Part shown: piece after piece, positions 33,201 through 38,070 of the stretch
Layout of the letters: each line of letters starts with the position of its first letter
How positions within the stretch are numbered: position 1 is the stretch's first letter
Source: Dichetophora obliterata
Taxonomy: Eukaryota; Arthropoda; Insecta; Diptera; Sciomyzidae
Assembly (NCBI GenBank): GCA_963920525.1
Contig: OY986437.1
Span: 197,813,511 to 197,877,510, forward strand
Reading direction: 5' to 3'
Length of the DNA: 64,000 nt
Program-made: the position numbers and the translations under genes
Notes under the pieces: model-generated
Databases searched by the model: none
What the model saw: the letters and a program-made list of their open reading frames with translations, nothing else
What the model was told of the DNA's origin: nothing

Positions 33201-35811
33201 GAGTGGTGTTCCCCAAGGTTCAGTTCTGGGTCCAATTCTATTTATGTTTTATGTGAATGATCTAGTCGATTGTCTTGATTCTAATGCGTGCACTTGCTTT
33301 ATCTTTGCGGATGATATACAACTCCTATTTCATGGTGATAAGCAATTTCATGATGCACTTGAAGCGGTAATCAATTTTAATTTAACCAATGTTAGCGATT
33401 GGATGAAAAATAATTTTTTATCCATTAATCCAAATAAAACCAAAGCTATGCTTTTCGCTTCCAGTACAAATTCAAATGTAAATCTTTCCATTAAAATAAA
33501 TGAATGCATAATTAATTTTGTTGACAATCTTAAATGCCTGGGTTTAAATTTAGACAAACGTCTCTCTTTTGATGCTCATATCAACAATCTGAGCTCAAAG
33601 ATTAATTACACTCTGATGAAGTTGTACAGCCTCAACTTATACTTGCCGCATCATGTTAAACATAGACTAGTGCATGCATTATTACTCTCCAACTTAACAT
33701 ACTGTATTGAGGTTTTTTCTGGTACATTTGCGTATAATCTGAAAAAAATTGTGCTTCTTTTCAATAGAATCATCCGTTTTCTGTATAATCTTCGGCTCAG
33801 TGATCATGTCTCTTCCTATACTCTACAGTTTCTCAAATGCTCTTTTCCCAACTTCATTAAATACAGATGTATGGTATATTTCTTTAAAATAATGAAGAAT
33901 CAATCTCCGCCTTACCTAGTTAACAACTTTAATTTCTCCCGCTCGACCAGAAATCCACAAATTCTATATCCTAAAATATCAACCTCTCTGTATGAACGTT
34001 CTTTTCATATTCGCGTAGCCAGGGTCTGGAATTGCTTACCTTTTCATCTTAAGACGTTCTCCATGCCTGTAAATACTTTTAAAATAAAGCTTTTAGCACA
34101 TATACTTGATTCTTTATAGTGGTGACTATAAACGTAGATATTTCTTTTTCTTCTTTTTGGCAATGCTTATCTTCCATAAGCATTTTTTTTTTCTTTTTTT
34201 TTTCTCTCTTTGTTCTTTTTCTCGCTTGGATAGTTTTGGGTCTGGTCCTTAATCTTGCTCTAGTTAGTAGACTTCTATGTACTACTTTATATATAGGAGG
34301 AGGGGGAGCGTTGTGTGGAACACTAGTGAACTTTAATAATCCTACTTTAATTGTTAATAGTGTAACATTTATTTTTTCTTTCTTTTTTTAAATTTTTGTT
34401 AATATAATGAATATAATATAATGAATATAATAAGTTGTATACTCGCGCAATATATACTGGTAATTTATTTTATTGGCCCTGGTGGCTTTGAATTACACAT
34501 GAATAAATATAAATAAATAAAATAAATAAATATCCAGTGTCTTCTATGAGTAACTGCAATTTTGTCTCTGACTGTTTAGATTGTCATTGGACGCGGTGGT
34601 GAAACTATCAAACTAATTAATCAACAAACTTCTGCTTACTGCGAAATGGATCGCAGTGCTGTCAATCCGCCATCAGAAAAGTTATTCAAATGCAAAGGTA
34701 CACCTGAGCAAATTGAGGCAGCGCGTCAAATGATTGCTGAGAAAATCAACATGGAGTTGCCAATACTCAGTCGCAAGTCCATTGGTAATGCGCCCAATCA
34801 TCAAGGCCATCAAAATCAACAAGGTGGCTACAGTAATCCCATGCAAGATACGAATGCTGCATACCAACAACAATGGGGATATGGGCAACAAGGCGGTTGG
34901 GGTGGGGATCAATCGCAACAACAGCCGCAGCAACAAATGGGTGGAGCTCAAATGGGTCCCGGTGCTGCAGCTGCAGCCTCTGGGCAAGCAGACTATTCTA
35001 CACAATGGATCGAGTATTATAAGTAAGTCAATAGAAAATTTAATCAAAGCTCCCAATACAACGTTTGGTCTACTCAGATCAATGGGTATGCAACGTGAAG
35101 CTGAAATGATTGAACAACAGTTAAAAGCTAAGCAGGTAGCAGCTGGTACCAATCCCATGGCTACTGCGCAACCAATGAGCAGCATGCCGCAACAGCAGCA
35201 GCAACAACAACCACAAGCAGCTGCAGCTGCTGCTGCTGCTGCTGCAGCAGCAGGTGGCGGCGGTCAAACACAGGACTACAGTGCACAATGGGCTGAATAT
35301 TATCGCAGCGTAGGCAAACACGAGGAAGCTGAAGCAATTGAGAAACAAATGAAGGTATGGCTAATTCTTGCCAAGTTTTATTAACTTGCTAATATTGCTT
35401 TAATCTTTGATGAATTACTTACAGGGACATAATGGTCAAGCTGGCAACTCCGCTAGTGCCGGTATGGTGCCTGGTAATCAGAACAGTGCAGCAGCTGGTG
35501 CAGGCTCCGGTGGTGCGAGTGGTGGTAATGCAGCTGGTGGTGGTAGTGTTCCACAATCACAACCAGGTTACCCACAAGGTATGACCCCTAGCCAATATGC
35601 ACAGTATTCACAATATTATGCCGCAGCTGCTGCAGCTGGACAAGGAGGAGTTCAGGGCGGCGGCGGTGGTTATCCACAACAACAAGCGTATGGTGGTTAT
35701 GGTGCACCCGGAGGCTATCCTGGTGCGCCACAACCTGGTATGCCTGGTGGTGGCAACAGCGGACCCCAAGGCAGTAACCAACAAAAACCAGGCGGCAATA
35801 AAAACGATTAG
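190..35811 (+). CDS. Psi: Psi: KH-domain splicing regulator (P-element somatic inhibitor / KSRP-FUBP family), 8 coding exons
   Basis: The join is 190-276, 360-741, 13645-13928, 13996-14409, 14475-14618, 34580-35022, 35078-35354 and 35425-35811, with every junction in frame. It predicts about 805 residues. KH domains lie at roughly 117-183, 210-278, 320-386 and 425-496. KH2-KH4 keep the GxxG loop (GKGG, GKGG, GRGG); KH1 has the divergent loop GRNS. Gly-rich linkers separate the KH domains. The C-terminus carries two copies of a DYSxQWxEYY motif (about 575-605 and 651-677) and a Gly/Gln/Tyr/Pro-rich tail. In Drosophila, Psi is a nuclear RNA-binding protein that represses splicing of P-element intron 3, and the duplicated motif contacts U1-70K. 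That function is taken from the family. Exon structure is my reading from splice signals. Introns 2 and 5 (12.9 and 20 kb) are filled with transposons. Confidence 0.93.
360..741 (+). CDS. Psi: Psi coding exon 2 (N-terminal region and first half of KH1)
   Basis: The exon encodes a Ser/Asn/Gln-rich stretch, an Ala-rich helix-like stretch (SQALAQAAAVAARLAATAG) and the start of KH1 from EEQIRYPNSIV through the divergent loop VGRNS. The donor is TCAG|GTGTGT at 742, leaving one base of a split codon. Confidence 0.88.
791..959. mobile_element. MITE, PIF/Harbinger-like (family M1, copy 1)
   Basis: A 169-bp element flanked by a direct TAA (788-790 and 960-962). Termini are GAGCCTGAACAG and its inverse, and the inverted repeat extends through ATCAAAAATCGTTGCG. 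It has no coding capacity. The three-base TWA target duplication is typical of PIF/Harbinger. Confidence 0.85.
1024..1133. mobile_element. Hairpin MITE (family M2, copy 1)
   Basis: A 110-bp near-perfect palindrome flanked by TA at 1022-1023 and 1134-1135. It shares its arms and central loop with the better-preserved copy at 61425-61534. The right terminus has diverged. The TA flank suggests a Tc1/mariner-type mobilising transposase. Confidence 0.75.
1733..1892. mobile_element. MITE, PIF/Harbinger-like (family M1, copy 2)
   Basis: A second copy of the 791-959 element in the same orientation, 160 bp, again bounded by TAA (1730-1732 and 1893-1895). A small internal deletion relative to copy 1 removes part of the sequence before GCAGCTCGTTTTC. 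Confidence 0.85.
2041..2523 (+). mobile_element. Non-autonomous Helitron-like element with internal 118-bp tandem repeats
   Basis: The 5' end is TCTATATATATAAAATAGG and the 3' end is ...GGGTTCAGCTAG followed by T, matching the TC...CTRR termini and A/T insertion site of Helitrons. There are no inverted repeats or target duplication. The interior holds a 118-bp unit beginning GGTGGCGCTGGGGTGGAC at 2176, 2294 and 2412 (last copy partial). Related 5' ends on the minus strand occur near 12941 and 59943. Confidence 0.7.
2176..2450 (+). repeat. 118-bp tandem repeat, two full units and a partial
   Basis: Units start at 2176, 2294 and 2412. The first two are almost identical, which suggests recent amplification. 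They are internal to the Helitron-like element. Confidence 0.9.
2524..3353. other. Intron 2 stretch with (TAAA)n tract
   Basis: Non-coding AT-rich intron. A TAA/TAAA microsatellite lies at about 2784-2811 and resembles a LINE 3' tail, but I could not identify a coding remnant with confidence. Confidence 0.4.
3354..3436 (-). repeat. tRNA-derived SINE head fragment, antisense
   Basis: On the minus strand this reads as a diverged version of the SINE head at 21636, with GGCCGTAGTCTACTGAAAGAG (A-box region) and GGTTCAAACCCCAGCTCAG (B-box region). The 3' body of the SINE is missing. Confidence 0.6.
3437..4747. other. Intron 2, no recognisable feature
   Basis: AT-rich sequence with frequent stops in all frames. 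No gene, TIR or tandem repeat was recognised. Confidence 0.4.
4748..6027 (+). mobile_element. mariner-like element of the DD41D (rosa) type, dead copy
   Basis: Flanked by TA (4746-4747 and 6028-6029). The termini match as imperfect inverted repeats (CAGGGTCCGCCATCTAAC against AAGGGTACGCCAAATAAC on the other strand). At 1280 bp it is about full length for this group and encodes a disrupted transposase. Confidence 0.85.
4861..5928 (+). pseudogene. DD41D mariner-type transposase pseudogene
   Basis: The reading begins MFVYTLEQLWEILRHYFEN, a helix-turn-helix region of the family. It continues through the catalytic core: SDEAHF (first D), NIWFQHDGATCHT (second D) and PPRSCDLTPLDYYLWG (third D). 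Forty-one residues lie between the second and third aspartates, which defines DD41D. It would cut and paste DNA at TA dinucleotides. It is inactive: in-frame stops lie at 5014 (TGA) and 5788 (TAA), and frameshifts near 5250 and 5630. Its core resembles the shorter copy at 29442-30140. Confidence 0.88.
6028..6356. other. Intron 2 spacer
   Basis: AT-rich sequence between two mobile elements with no feature of its own. Confidence 0.35.
6456..9409 (-). mobile_element. DNA transposon with near-intact transposase, nested in an M3 element
   Basis: A 2954-bp element with 15-bp TIRs (GAGCGATTCCGCTAT at 6456-6470; the inverse with one mismatch at 9395-9409), flanked by ATAT on both sides (6452-6455 and 9410-9413). 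The motif GCGGGTGCAAC occurs six times inside: 6472, 6641, 6828, 6850, 8875 and 9041. All six are in the same orientation and lie in the non-coding ends, as expected of subterminal transposase-binding sites. I could not assign a superfamily. Confidence 0.85.
6930..8719 (-). pseudogene. Transposase-like protein, one frameshift (first segment 8719-7403, second 7403-6930)
   Basis: The first 438-codon segment starts MTEEHRKESASQKYRRKLKE with a long basic, coiled-coil-like N-terminus. It has a Cys cluster (CNVDNEDCMSSSCDVC) and the acidic motif QIDFAENYALIN. The second segment has WNFFAASHGKGAVDGIGG and an acidic C-terminus. Near 7440 the frame changes. The reading frame of the second segment extends upstream through SDNCAAQFKNRY, so a single indel separates two otherwise open frames. 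The D...SDN...SHGKGAVDG arrangement resembles an RNase H-fold DDE-type transposase found, from memory, in many unannotated arthropod and cnidarian proteins. I cannot name the family. The lack of other lesions suggests recent activity. Confidence 0.75.
10345..11110 (+). pseudogene. LINE reverse transcriptase fragment
   Basis: The translation shows CSSGSVLGTILFLMFINDI, a decayed PQGSVLGPILF motif, and LLFAYDIALFYP, where the usual FADD is FAYD. Farther on is RLQNKAIKQTFQLPMRYPSH, typical of the region after the RT palm in jockey-type LINEs. Several stops and frameshifts break it. No endonuclease part is visible. Confidence 0.65.
11111..11730. other. Intron 2 spacer with (AAAT)n tract
   Basis: Non-coding sequence with an AAATAAATAAATAAAAT tract near 11304-11320, perhaps the tail of a small retroelement inserted in the LINE remnant. 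Confidence 0.35.
11731..12018 (+). pseudogene. C-terminal tail fragment of a LINE ORF2
   Basis: The sequence contains TIRLVYPTHSSSTRGINNL, then YNNLAADCKN and FNQKVKEHLLRNI, the usual arrangement near the end of jockey/CR1-type ORF2 proteins. It is probably the continuation of the 10345-11110 remnant after an insertion. The assignment is tentative. Confidence 0.45.
12058..12425 (-). mobile_element. TIR element family M3, partial reverse copy
   Basis: It begins GGGCATTTCCATAGAAAAG and matches the reverse complement of 50316 back to about 49760. It is truncated where the next repeat starts near 12426. Confidence 0.7.
12426..12942 (-). mobile_element. Helitron-like remnant, minus strand
   Basis: Its 5' end on the minus strand (near 12941) reads TCTAAATATAAAAAAGC. 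It is followed by a short GT-rich stretch, then by ACTCCAAAACTACTGGACCG, the same arrangement as the start of the 2041 element. Internal short units repeat with phrases such as GGGGGCGG and ACAGTTG. The 3' end was not found. A related piece is at 47640-47960. Confidence 0.55.
13088..13213. mobile_element. Short TIR/MITE element
   Basis: A 126-bp element with CAGGGGCTGATTCTCT at the left and the inverse of CAGGGGGCGGATTCTC at the right. The arms extend through GTTTTAAAGTGAACAC. The target duplication is unclear. It is in intron 2, about 430 bp before Psi exon 3. Confidence 0.7.
13645..13928 (+). CDS. Psi: Psi coding exon 3 (end of KH1, first part of KH2)
   Basis: The acceptor is CTCCTTTAG|AAACTT. 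The split codon becomes GAA, so KH1 reads ...SQDSG-E-TLCTLRGSRE. The exon then encodes the linker NQNGGGN and KH2 up to the NQELI strand, with the loop IIGKGGDTI. The donor ATT|GTATGT is at 13929, in phase 0. Confidence 0.9.
13996..14409 (+). CDS. Psi: Psi coding exon 4 (end of KH2, Gly-rich linker, KH3)
   Basis: The acceptor TGTAG|AAACCG follows a 67-bp intron. The exon encodes KPLRISGDAQKI (end of KH2), a linker with a run of about ten glycines, and KH3 from AEVFVPKIAVGVVIGKGG to LIENMM. The donor ATG|GTAAGA is at 14410, in phase 0. Confidence 0.92.
14475..14618 (+). CDS. Psi: Psi coding exon 5 (linker and start of KH4)
   Basis: The acceptor TTATTACAG|CAAAGA opens a 48-codon exon with an Asn/Gly/Tyr linker and the first KH4 strand (EEITFSVPASKCG). 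The strong donor GGC|GTAAGT is at 14619. Splicing to 34580 gives the complete loop SKCG-IVIGRGG, which confirms that the 20-kb intron belongs to the same gene. Confidence 0.92.
14619..15340. other. Start of Psi intron 5, no recognisable feature
   Basis: AT-rich intron sequence with no ORF or TIR that I could support. Confidence 0.35.
15341..15593. mobile_element. Foldback MITE
   Basis: The inverted arms begin TATATCTGTGGTC and match for about 50 bp with a few differences, around a roughly 150-bp centre. No coding capacity. Confidence 0.7.
15655..15958. mobile_element. Long-arm foldback element
   Basis: The arms run from GCCCTGCTGTATGT inwards through ATCTTTTTCTATAGGCATG to TCTGCAGCAATGC. 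They pair over most of the 300 bp, so the whole element can form a hairpin. It probably arose by inverted-repeat transposition or duplication. Confidence 0.7.
15975..16480. repeat. Imperfect inverted repeat with ACAACATGTTGT arms
   Basis: GGCAACATGTTGTAACTACG near 15990 is matched inversely near 16435-16460, with similar AAGTT/CTTCG-rich surroundings. Probably another decayed foldback element. Confidence 0.4.
16853..18373. mobile_element. 1.5-kb non-autonomous TIR element, PIF/Harbinger-like
   Basis: Direct TTA flanks lie at 16850-16852 and 18374-18376. The left end GGGCGCGTTTATAGTGACGG and right end CCACTATAAATGCGCCC are inverse. The TIRs run through the GGACCG and CCAGCAAC stretches. The interior repeats motifs such as AGCTGGTTTT and CTTGTTTC but encodes no transposase. 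Confidence 0.8.
18528..19190 (+). mobile_element. TIR element family M4 (copy A)
   Basis: It begins CCTCTATTATGAATTTTTA, followed by ACGATAAACGCTTGCAAGC. Its left half recurs inverted at 32640-33044 and its right half inverted at 21469-21612, and together these copies define the family. Copy C ends CCTCTATTACGAATT, the inverse of the start, so the termini are inverted repeats. The open stretch at 18754-18939 is not conserved as coding in copy B. Confidence 0.6.
19191..20096. other. Intron 5 stretch, no recognisable feature
   Basis: AT-rich non-coding sequence. Confidence 0.35.
20097..20230. repeat. AT-only tandem/palindromic repeat
   Basis: It is built from units such as TTTTTTATTAAAAAATTAAT, repeated five or six times in direct and inverted form, with no G or C for over 100 bp. 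Confidence 0.85.
20335..20406. repeat. Short MITE-like inverted repeat
   Basis: GGGTATTCACAATTATGTGG at the left pairs with CCACAATAATGAGCACCC at the right. It is only about 70 bp. Confidence 0.45.
20407..21342. other. Intron 5 stretch, no recognisable feature
   Basis: AT-rich, with poly(T) tracts near 20730-20742. No gene or element was recognised. Confidence 0.35.
21343..21415 (-). repeat. Possible tRNA-like SINE head, antisense and decayed
   Basis: The minus strand reads GTTCGAGACCCAGCTCGG, similar to a B box and the following SINE bases. The A box is not clear. Confidence 0.35.
21469..21612 (-). mobile_element. TIR element family M4 (copy C, right half, inverted)
   Basis: It is the reverse complement of about 19030-19190, including GTCGGATTTAATACGAC and AAACGCTTGCAAGC. 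It preserves the terminal CCTCTATTACGAATT. Confidence 0.6.
21636..21984 (+). mobile_element. tRNA-derived SINE, full copy 1
   Basis: The head has an A box (TAGCCTAGTGGG) and a B box (GGGTTCAATTCC). The body contains GCCGTTCGGAGTCGGCATAA and ends GAAATGGCCAG followed by a T-rich tail. The flanks carry AGTTGAATTTAAC at 21609-21621 and 21985-21997, a possible target duplication, although about 14 extra bases lie between the first and the SINE head. Other copies are at 43500 and 51048. Confidence 0.85.
22731..24258 (+). pseudogene. ORF1 (gag-like, CCHC zinc knuckles) of the I-like element, one frameshift
   Basis: The open frame starts MNGVDPPYQNRF and runs to 23693. Residues about 210-265 hold three Cys/His clusters: CINCQKLGHTRKWC, CRECAYPPPHDTC and CVNCNNDSHTSYDPSC. 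This is the ORF1 nucleic-acid-binding type of I and jockey elements, a chaperone that packages the element RNA. At the A-run near 23637-23645 the frame changes. Another frame stays open for about 200 codons to TAA at 24256, encoding a Gln/Asn/His-rich tail and ending KLYINN. Either a base was lost or gained in the A-run, or it is a programmed frameshift. I favour mutation because ORF2 is also damaged. Confidence 0.78.
24286..27975 (+). pseudogene. ORF2 (endonuclease, reverse transcriptase, RNase H) of the I-like element, disrupted
   Basis: The 24286-24744 part is an APE-type endonuclease (LQWNMQG, VILIQETH, GDLNSHSVLWD). The open frame 24877-27975 (1032 codons) carries RT motifs: RPISLLPVLAKVLDKI, then EDLEKAFD (about 393-400), GVPQGSTMS and YADN (485-488). 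RNase H follows, with FTDGS (D about 777), NAELAAIKHA, CSDSL and WIPSHIGILGNEIAD. A terminal Cys/His cluster (CDYCPTALNVQHIVKDCP) ends it. Lesions: a triplicated ACAACACTACTAG-like unit at 24729-24770 brings in TAG stops, a base is missing near 24832, and YADN replaces the YADD expected for metal binding. ORF2 normally nicks DNA and primes reverse transcription at the target. Confidence 0.85.
27989..28726. mobile_element. 738-bp TIR element in the 3'UTR of the LINE, TTAA target
   Basis: Flanked by TTAA (27985-27988 and 28727-28730). The ends GGGAGGGTTCTCCTGGATTT and the inverse of GGGAAGGTTCTCCTGGATTT match over about 27 bp. No transposase. The TTAA duplication suggests piggyBac-type mobilisation, though a shorter TWA duplication cannot be excluded. 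Confidence 0.75.
29328..30257 (+). mobile_element. Short DD41D mariner with perfect TIRs
   Basis: A 930-bp element flanked by TA (29326-29327 and 30258-30259). The TIRs start CAGGGTTGCCCATATTCGAC and match exactly for 28 bp. It is about 350 bp shorter than the related element at 4748-6027, and the missing part corresponds to the transposase N-terminus. Confidence 0.92.
29442..30140 (+). CDS. N-terminally shortened DD41D mariner transposase, open frame
   Basis: An uninterrupted 232-codon frame. After MEQYTPCERSERVFEM it goes directly into EDEEFWNKIIMSDEAHF. The catalytic triad is present: SDEAHF, FWFQQDGAPPHT and PPRSPDLTPPDFFLWG, with 41 residues between the second and third Asp. It ends RGGHLRDIIFKN. 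Family members are usually about 340 residues with a bipartite helix-turn-helix domain before the core. That domain is almost wholly absent here, so the protein could not be expected to bind its TIRs alone. The frame is also open upstream of this ATG to 29283, but that lies partly outside the element and is not transposase-like. Whether the deleted form is expressed is unknown. Confidence 0.82.
   Translation: MEQYTPCERSERVFEMAEDEEFWNKIIMSDEAHFTLNGTVNKQNCRIYATENPQETQEVPLHDEKVTVWCGVSAKTVIGPFFFQNENGHAVTINQERYRDMMTNFVMPIIRRKRMRQFWFQQDGAPPHTSRITIDFLKNLFPGRLMSKSGDLDWPPRSPDLTPPDFFLWGYLKSKVYVNKPRTVEELKDNIREEIAAIPAEMLAKTMENAAKRAQYAINARGGHLRDIIFKN
31533..31742. mobile_element. Small palindromic insertion in the foldback element
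   Basis: TTTTTACCCAGTATTCTAAAA at the left pairs with TTTAAAAATACTGAGTAAAAA at the right. The arms contain GATTTCAAAACAAAATTTT and its inverse, so nearly the full 200 bp can fold. It separates the main arm from the terminal bases of the host element. Confidence 0.6.
31766..32639. other. Intron 5 stretch, no recognisable feature
   Basis: AT-rich non-coding DNA. The 84-codon open stretch at 32017-32271 has no recognisable similarity and ordinary AT-rich composition. Confidence 0.35.
32640..33044 (-). mobile_element. TIR element family M4 (copy B, left half, inverted)
   Basis: The reverse complement of about 18528-18910, ending at the terminal CCCCTATTATGGATTTTCA (minus-strand reading). Confidence 0.65.
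33150..34533 (+). mobile_element. 5'-truncated LINE directly upstream of Psi exon 6
   Basis: It begins abruptly inside the RT domain and runs through a 3'UTR to an AAATAAATAAA-type tail at about 34500-34533. The tail ends roughly 45 bp before the exon 6 acceptor, so the branch point and polypyrimidine region of intron 5 lie just after or within the inserted DNA. No target duplication was found. Confidence 0.75.
33151..34119 (+). CDS. C-terminal part of a LINE reverse transcriptase, open frame
   Basis: 322 codons are open. The RT motifs LSGVPQGSVLGPILF and CFIFADDIQLLF (intact FADD) are followed by the usual CR1/jockey-type thumb and connection region (LKCLGLNLDKRLSFDAHINNL) and a tail ending VNTFKIKLLAHILDSL. 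No endonuclease, no fingers domain and no RNase H are encoded. It is a dead-on-arrival 5' truncation whose remaining frame has not yet decayed, which implies a fairly recent insertion. Confidence 0.8.
   Translation: MMPLHSININSNLLNVLSGVPQGSVLGPILFMFYVNDLVDCLDSNACTCFIFADDIQLLFHGDKQFHDALEAVINFNLTNVSDWMKNNFLSINPNKTKAMLFASSTNSNVNLSIKINECIINFVDNLKCLGLNLDKRLSFDAHINNLSSKINYTLMKLYSLNLYLPHHVKHRLVHALLLSNLTYCIEVFSGTFAYNLKKIVLLFNRIIRFLYNLRLSDHVSSYTLQFLKCSFPNFIKYRCMVYFFKIMKNQSPPYLVNNFNFSRSTRNPQILYPKISTSLYERSFHIRVARVWNCLPFHLKTFSMPVNTFKIKLLAHILDSL
34580..35022 (+). CDS. Psi: Psi coding exon 6 (KH4 core and first DYSxQW motif)
   Basis: The acceptor CTGTTTAG|ATTGTC starts IVIGRGGETIKLINQQTSA and completes KH4. 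A Gln/Gly/Trp-rich region and the first DYSTQWIEYYK motif follow. The donor AA|GTAAGT at 35023 splits the Lys codon. A stop occurs within a few codons if the intron is retained. Confidence 0.9.
35078..35354 (+). CDS. Psi: Psi coding exon 7 (second DYSxQW motif)
   Basis: A 55-bp intron with acceptor TACTCAG precedes it. The exon finishes the first motif (YYK-SMGMQREAEMIEQQ). It then encodes Gln and Ala homopolymer stretches and the second motif, DYSAQWAEYYRSVGKHEEAE, ending EKQMK. The donor AAG|GTATGG is at 35355. Confidence 0.9.
35425..35811 (+). CDS. Psi: Psi coding exon 8 (Gly/Gln/Tyr-rich tail)
   Basis: The acceptor TTACAG|GGACAT opens the last coding exon, 128 residues plus a TAG stop at 35809-35811. 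It is low complexity, with Gly/Ala/Ser, then PSQYAQYSQYY, then YPQQQ and GYP repeats. It resembles the disordered tails of FUBP-type proteins. No folded domain is visible. Confidence 0.9.
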   Translation, partial: GHNGQAGNSASAGMVPGNQNSAAAGAGSGGASGGNAAGGGSVPQSQPGYPQGMTPSQYAQYSQYYAAAAAAGQGGVQGGGGGYPQQQAYGGYGAPGGYPGAPQPGMPGGGNSGPQGSNQQKPGGNKND

Positions 35812-36775
35812 AAGATATAAAAGATGCATTAAAATATTTGCTGGTAAGTTTTCCAAGTTCTGTTCTCTCACCATAAAAATTAATTGATTTCCATTAAATT
35901 ATATTCCTTAATTTTCTATTTACCAATTTAACAATTTACAATACATATTTCATTTGAATACCGTTGATTTAAATAATGTTTCACTATAAATTTTAATGCA
36001 ACTTTTGACCTCTTAATTTAATTTATTTATAACTCTTATTAAATAACTTGAAATTTTGTTTTATTTTAATATAAACCATAAACAAACATATTCTCCACCA
36101 TAAACCATTCTTTGCAGAAGTCTCAATCAAATGTTGGCGTGCGATGATAATGATTTAATAGTTAATAAGAAAAAATCCAAACAGACTCAATGCAATGCAA
36201 TGTAAAATGAACACTTTGAGCTATTTTTAACGAAACACAATTTTCTGCGTTTTGTTGATTAATACGAAGCGAAGCAAATTAATTGCATCGTCTATGAATA
36301 ACGATTGTATTCAACCCAAAATTAAAGAATCTAACATTAGCTTCCCCCAATTCTTAGTTAGATTTAGATTTAACATTATTAAAAATAAAAACAACAATTA
36401 TATTGAAAAAATAAGTATTTCTACGTCAAGAAATAAAACTAGTTTTTAACTGAAAATTTAACACTTTAGAACAAAATACATACGAAAAAATACTTAAACT
36501 AAATTTAACAATATAGCACTTTAAATGATAAAACAGAATACTTATGTTTATAAATTCATATATAGCGAAATTATAATTACTTAATATTGCTAAAAACAGG
36601 AGAAAAAACAATCTTTTAAACATTCAATTCTAGCTATAAATGTACAATATTTGATACAACTTATATACAAATTTTTAAAAATATCGTAAATAAAACATGT
36701 TTAAAAATTTTTACTAAAATATATTGTATATCCAAGCAATTTTATCCACACAATAAAGCATAAAAGTGTCCGCCA
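35812..36775 (+). other. Psi: Psi 3'UTR with probable intron 35844-36117
   Basis: Thirty-two bases after the stop is a strong donor, CTG|GTAAGT, at 35844. A good acceptor, CATTCTTTGCAG, ends at 36117. Candidate poly(A) signals AATAAA occur at 36432, 36689 and 36752; the last is followed by a GT-containing stretch. The intron is inferred from consensus only. Because it starts fewer than 50 nt past the stop it should not by itself trigger nonsense-mediated decay. Confidence 0.55.
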
Positions 36776-37878
36776 GCAGCCAACACAACATCACCTGGTC
36801 ACAAAACAACCACAATTGTACTCAATGGCAGCGCTAATTTGACGGATAGATACTGCACACTCGCAACCCCGACAGTTTTGGAAATTTTGGCACATTTGCT
36901 TGGTAAGAGTTGTATTGATGAAAATTGAAAAAAGACATTTCTTTAAAATATTTGTACATTTTTGCTAATCTATATAATATAATTATATTACATTATCTTA
37001 ATATTATAAACTTAAATTTATATACACATATATATCTACAAAAAAAATTAACAATAATGTTTAGTGAAAATGGTATTTCATATAATGGTAAATGAAAATG
37101 ACAAGATACACTGGTAAAAACAAACAAAAAAATTATTCTGTTGAATGTTATTTATTATAAAACTAAATTCACCAACCATTTTAGTGTATAAAAACCTTTT
37201 GTATTTTTATTTTGTATATTAAAAATTCTTTTCAGTGTTGATTTTTTGTTATATATTTTCTGATCCTTTGCATTTTTTTTTTCTCCAACTTCCAGCAGTT
37301 CCGAATAATCGATCTATGAACTTTTTAAAACAATTCTAGACAATTTAATGGGTCATCTTAATTCAAAATAAAATTATTCTAGATTGTTAGGATTAATGTT
37401 TAATTAAAAAAATTTTAATTTTTCCTTCACTCATCTTTAAAGTAAGTGAAAAATTTAACTTAGCTTCGCATTCAATCGTGTTGATTTTCGATTTAAAATT
37501 TTGTAAAAAAATTAACTCTGACCAAATTTTTTAGATTTTTATAAATCAATGATTCATGCGTGCGTAAAACATGCGTGCAAAATATGAACACATATTCAAC
37601 TATATTTGCAAATTAAAACAATATATGGTGAGTTCAATAGAAGGTAATCAGTCAGAAATTGCTAGAGTAAGAACATCGCAAATTTACAATTTGTTATAAT
37701 TATTTATATCCTATCTTAATTTTTCTGAAAAGGCATTAAAAATATTTATTTGAAATACAAAGTAAATAAATTTCAAGAGTAGGAGAAGTAAATCCGTTAA
37801 ATAATTTTTGCATACCAGTGCGAGGGGGCGTCAGTACGAGAAACCATTATAAGTAGTCGAAACTTGTATCCATAGTAA
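36776..37878. other. Intergenic stretch downstream of Psi
   Basis: AT-rich, with no gene or element recognised. Confidence 0.35.
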
Positions 37879-38070
37879 GGTGTCACTATAATTAGAGCGG
37901 ATGAGCTCGCTAGAGAAGGTACAACGGCTACGCTGCTGCCTGATATGAAAACATTAGGCATGCCACTTGCGTCTTGCAAGCTGACACTAAGGCATAGCAT
38001 AGCACCACCTCTAACACAGCTAGACAGATGTGGCCTAGTTTTACTGCTTTTTATTATTAGTATAGGTTAG
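37879..38070 (+). pseudogene. LINE RNase H tail fragment
   Basis: An open stretch reads IIRADELAREGTTATLL, then MPLASCKLTLR, then a stop. ADELAREG followed by a PLASCK-like motif is the usual end of the RNase H domain in several dipteran LINEs. The remainder, with GGCCGCCACC and an AACCTAACCTAA tract ending near 38195, looks like the 3'UTR. Confidence 0.6.

Noticed and set aside
34682..35384. Long alternative-frame and antisense open stretches over Psi exons 6-7
   Set aside because: They arise from CAG/GCN-type repeats in the Psi coding frame. Only the Psi frame has KH and DYSxQW motifs.
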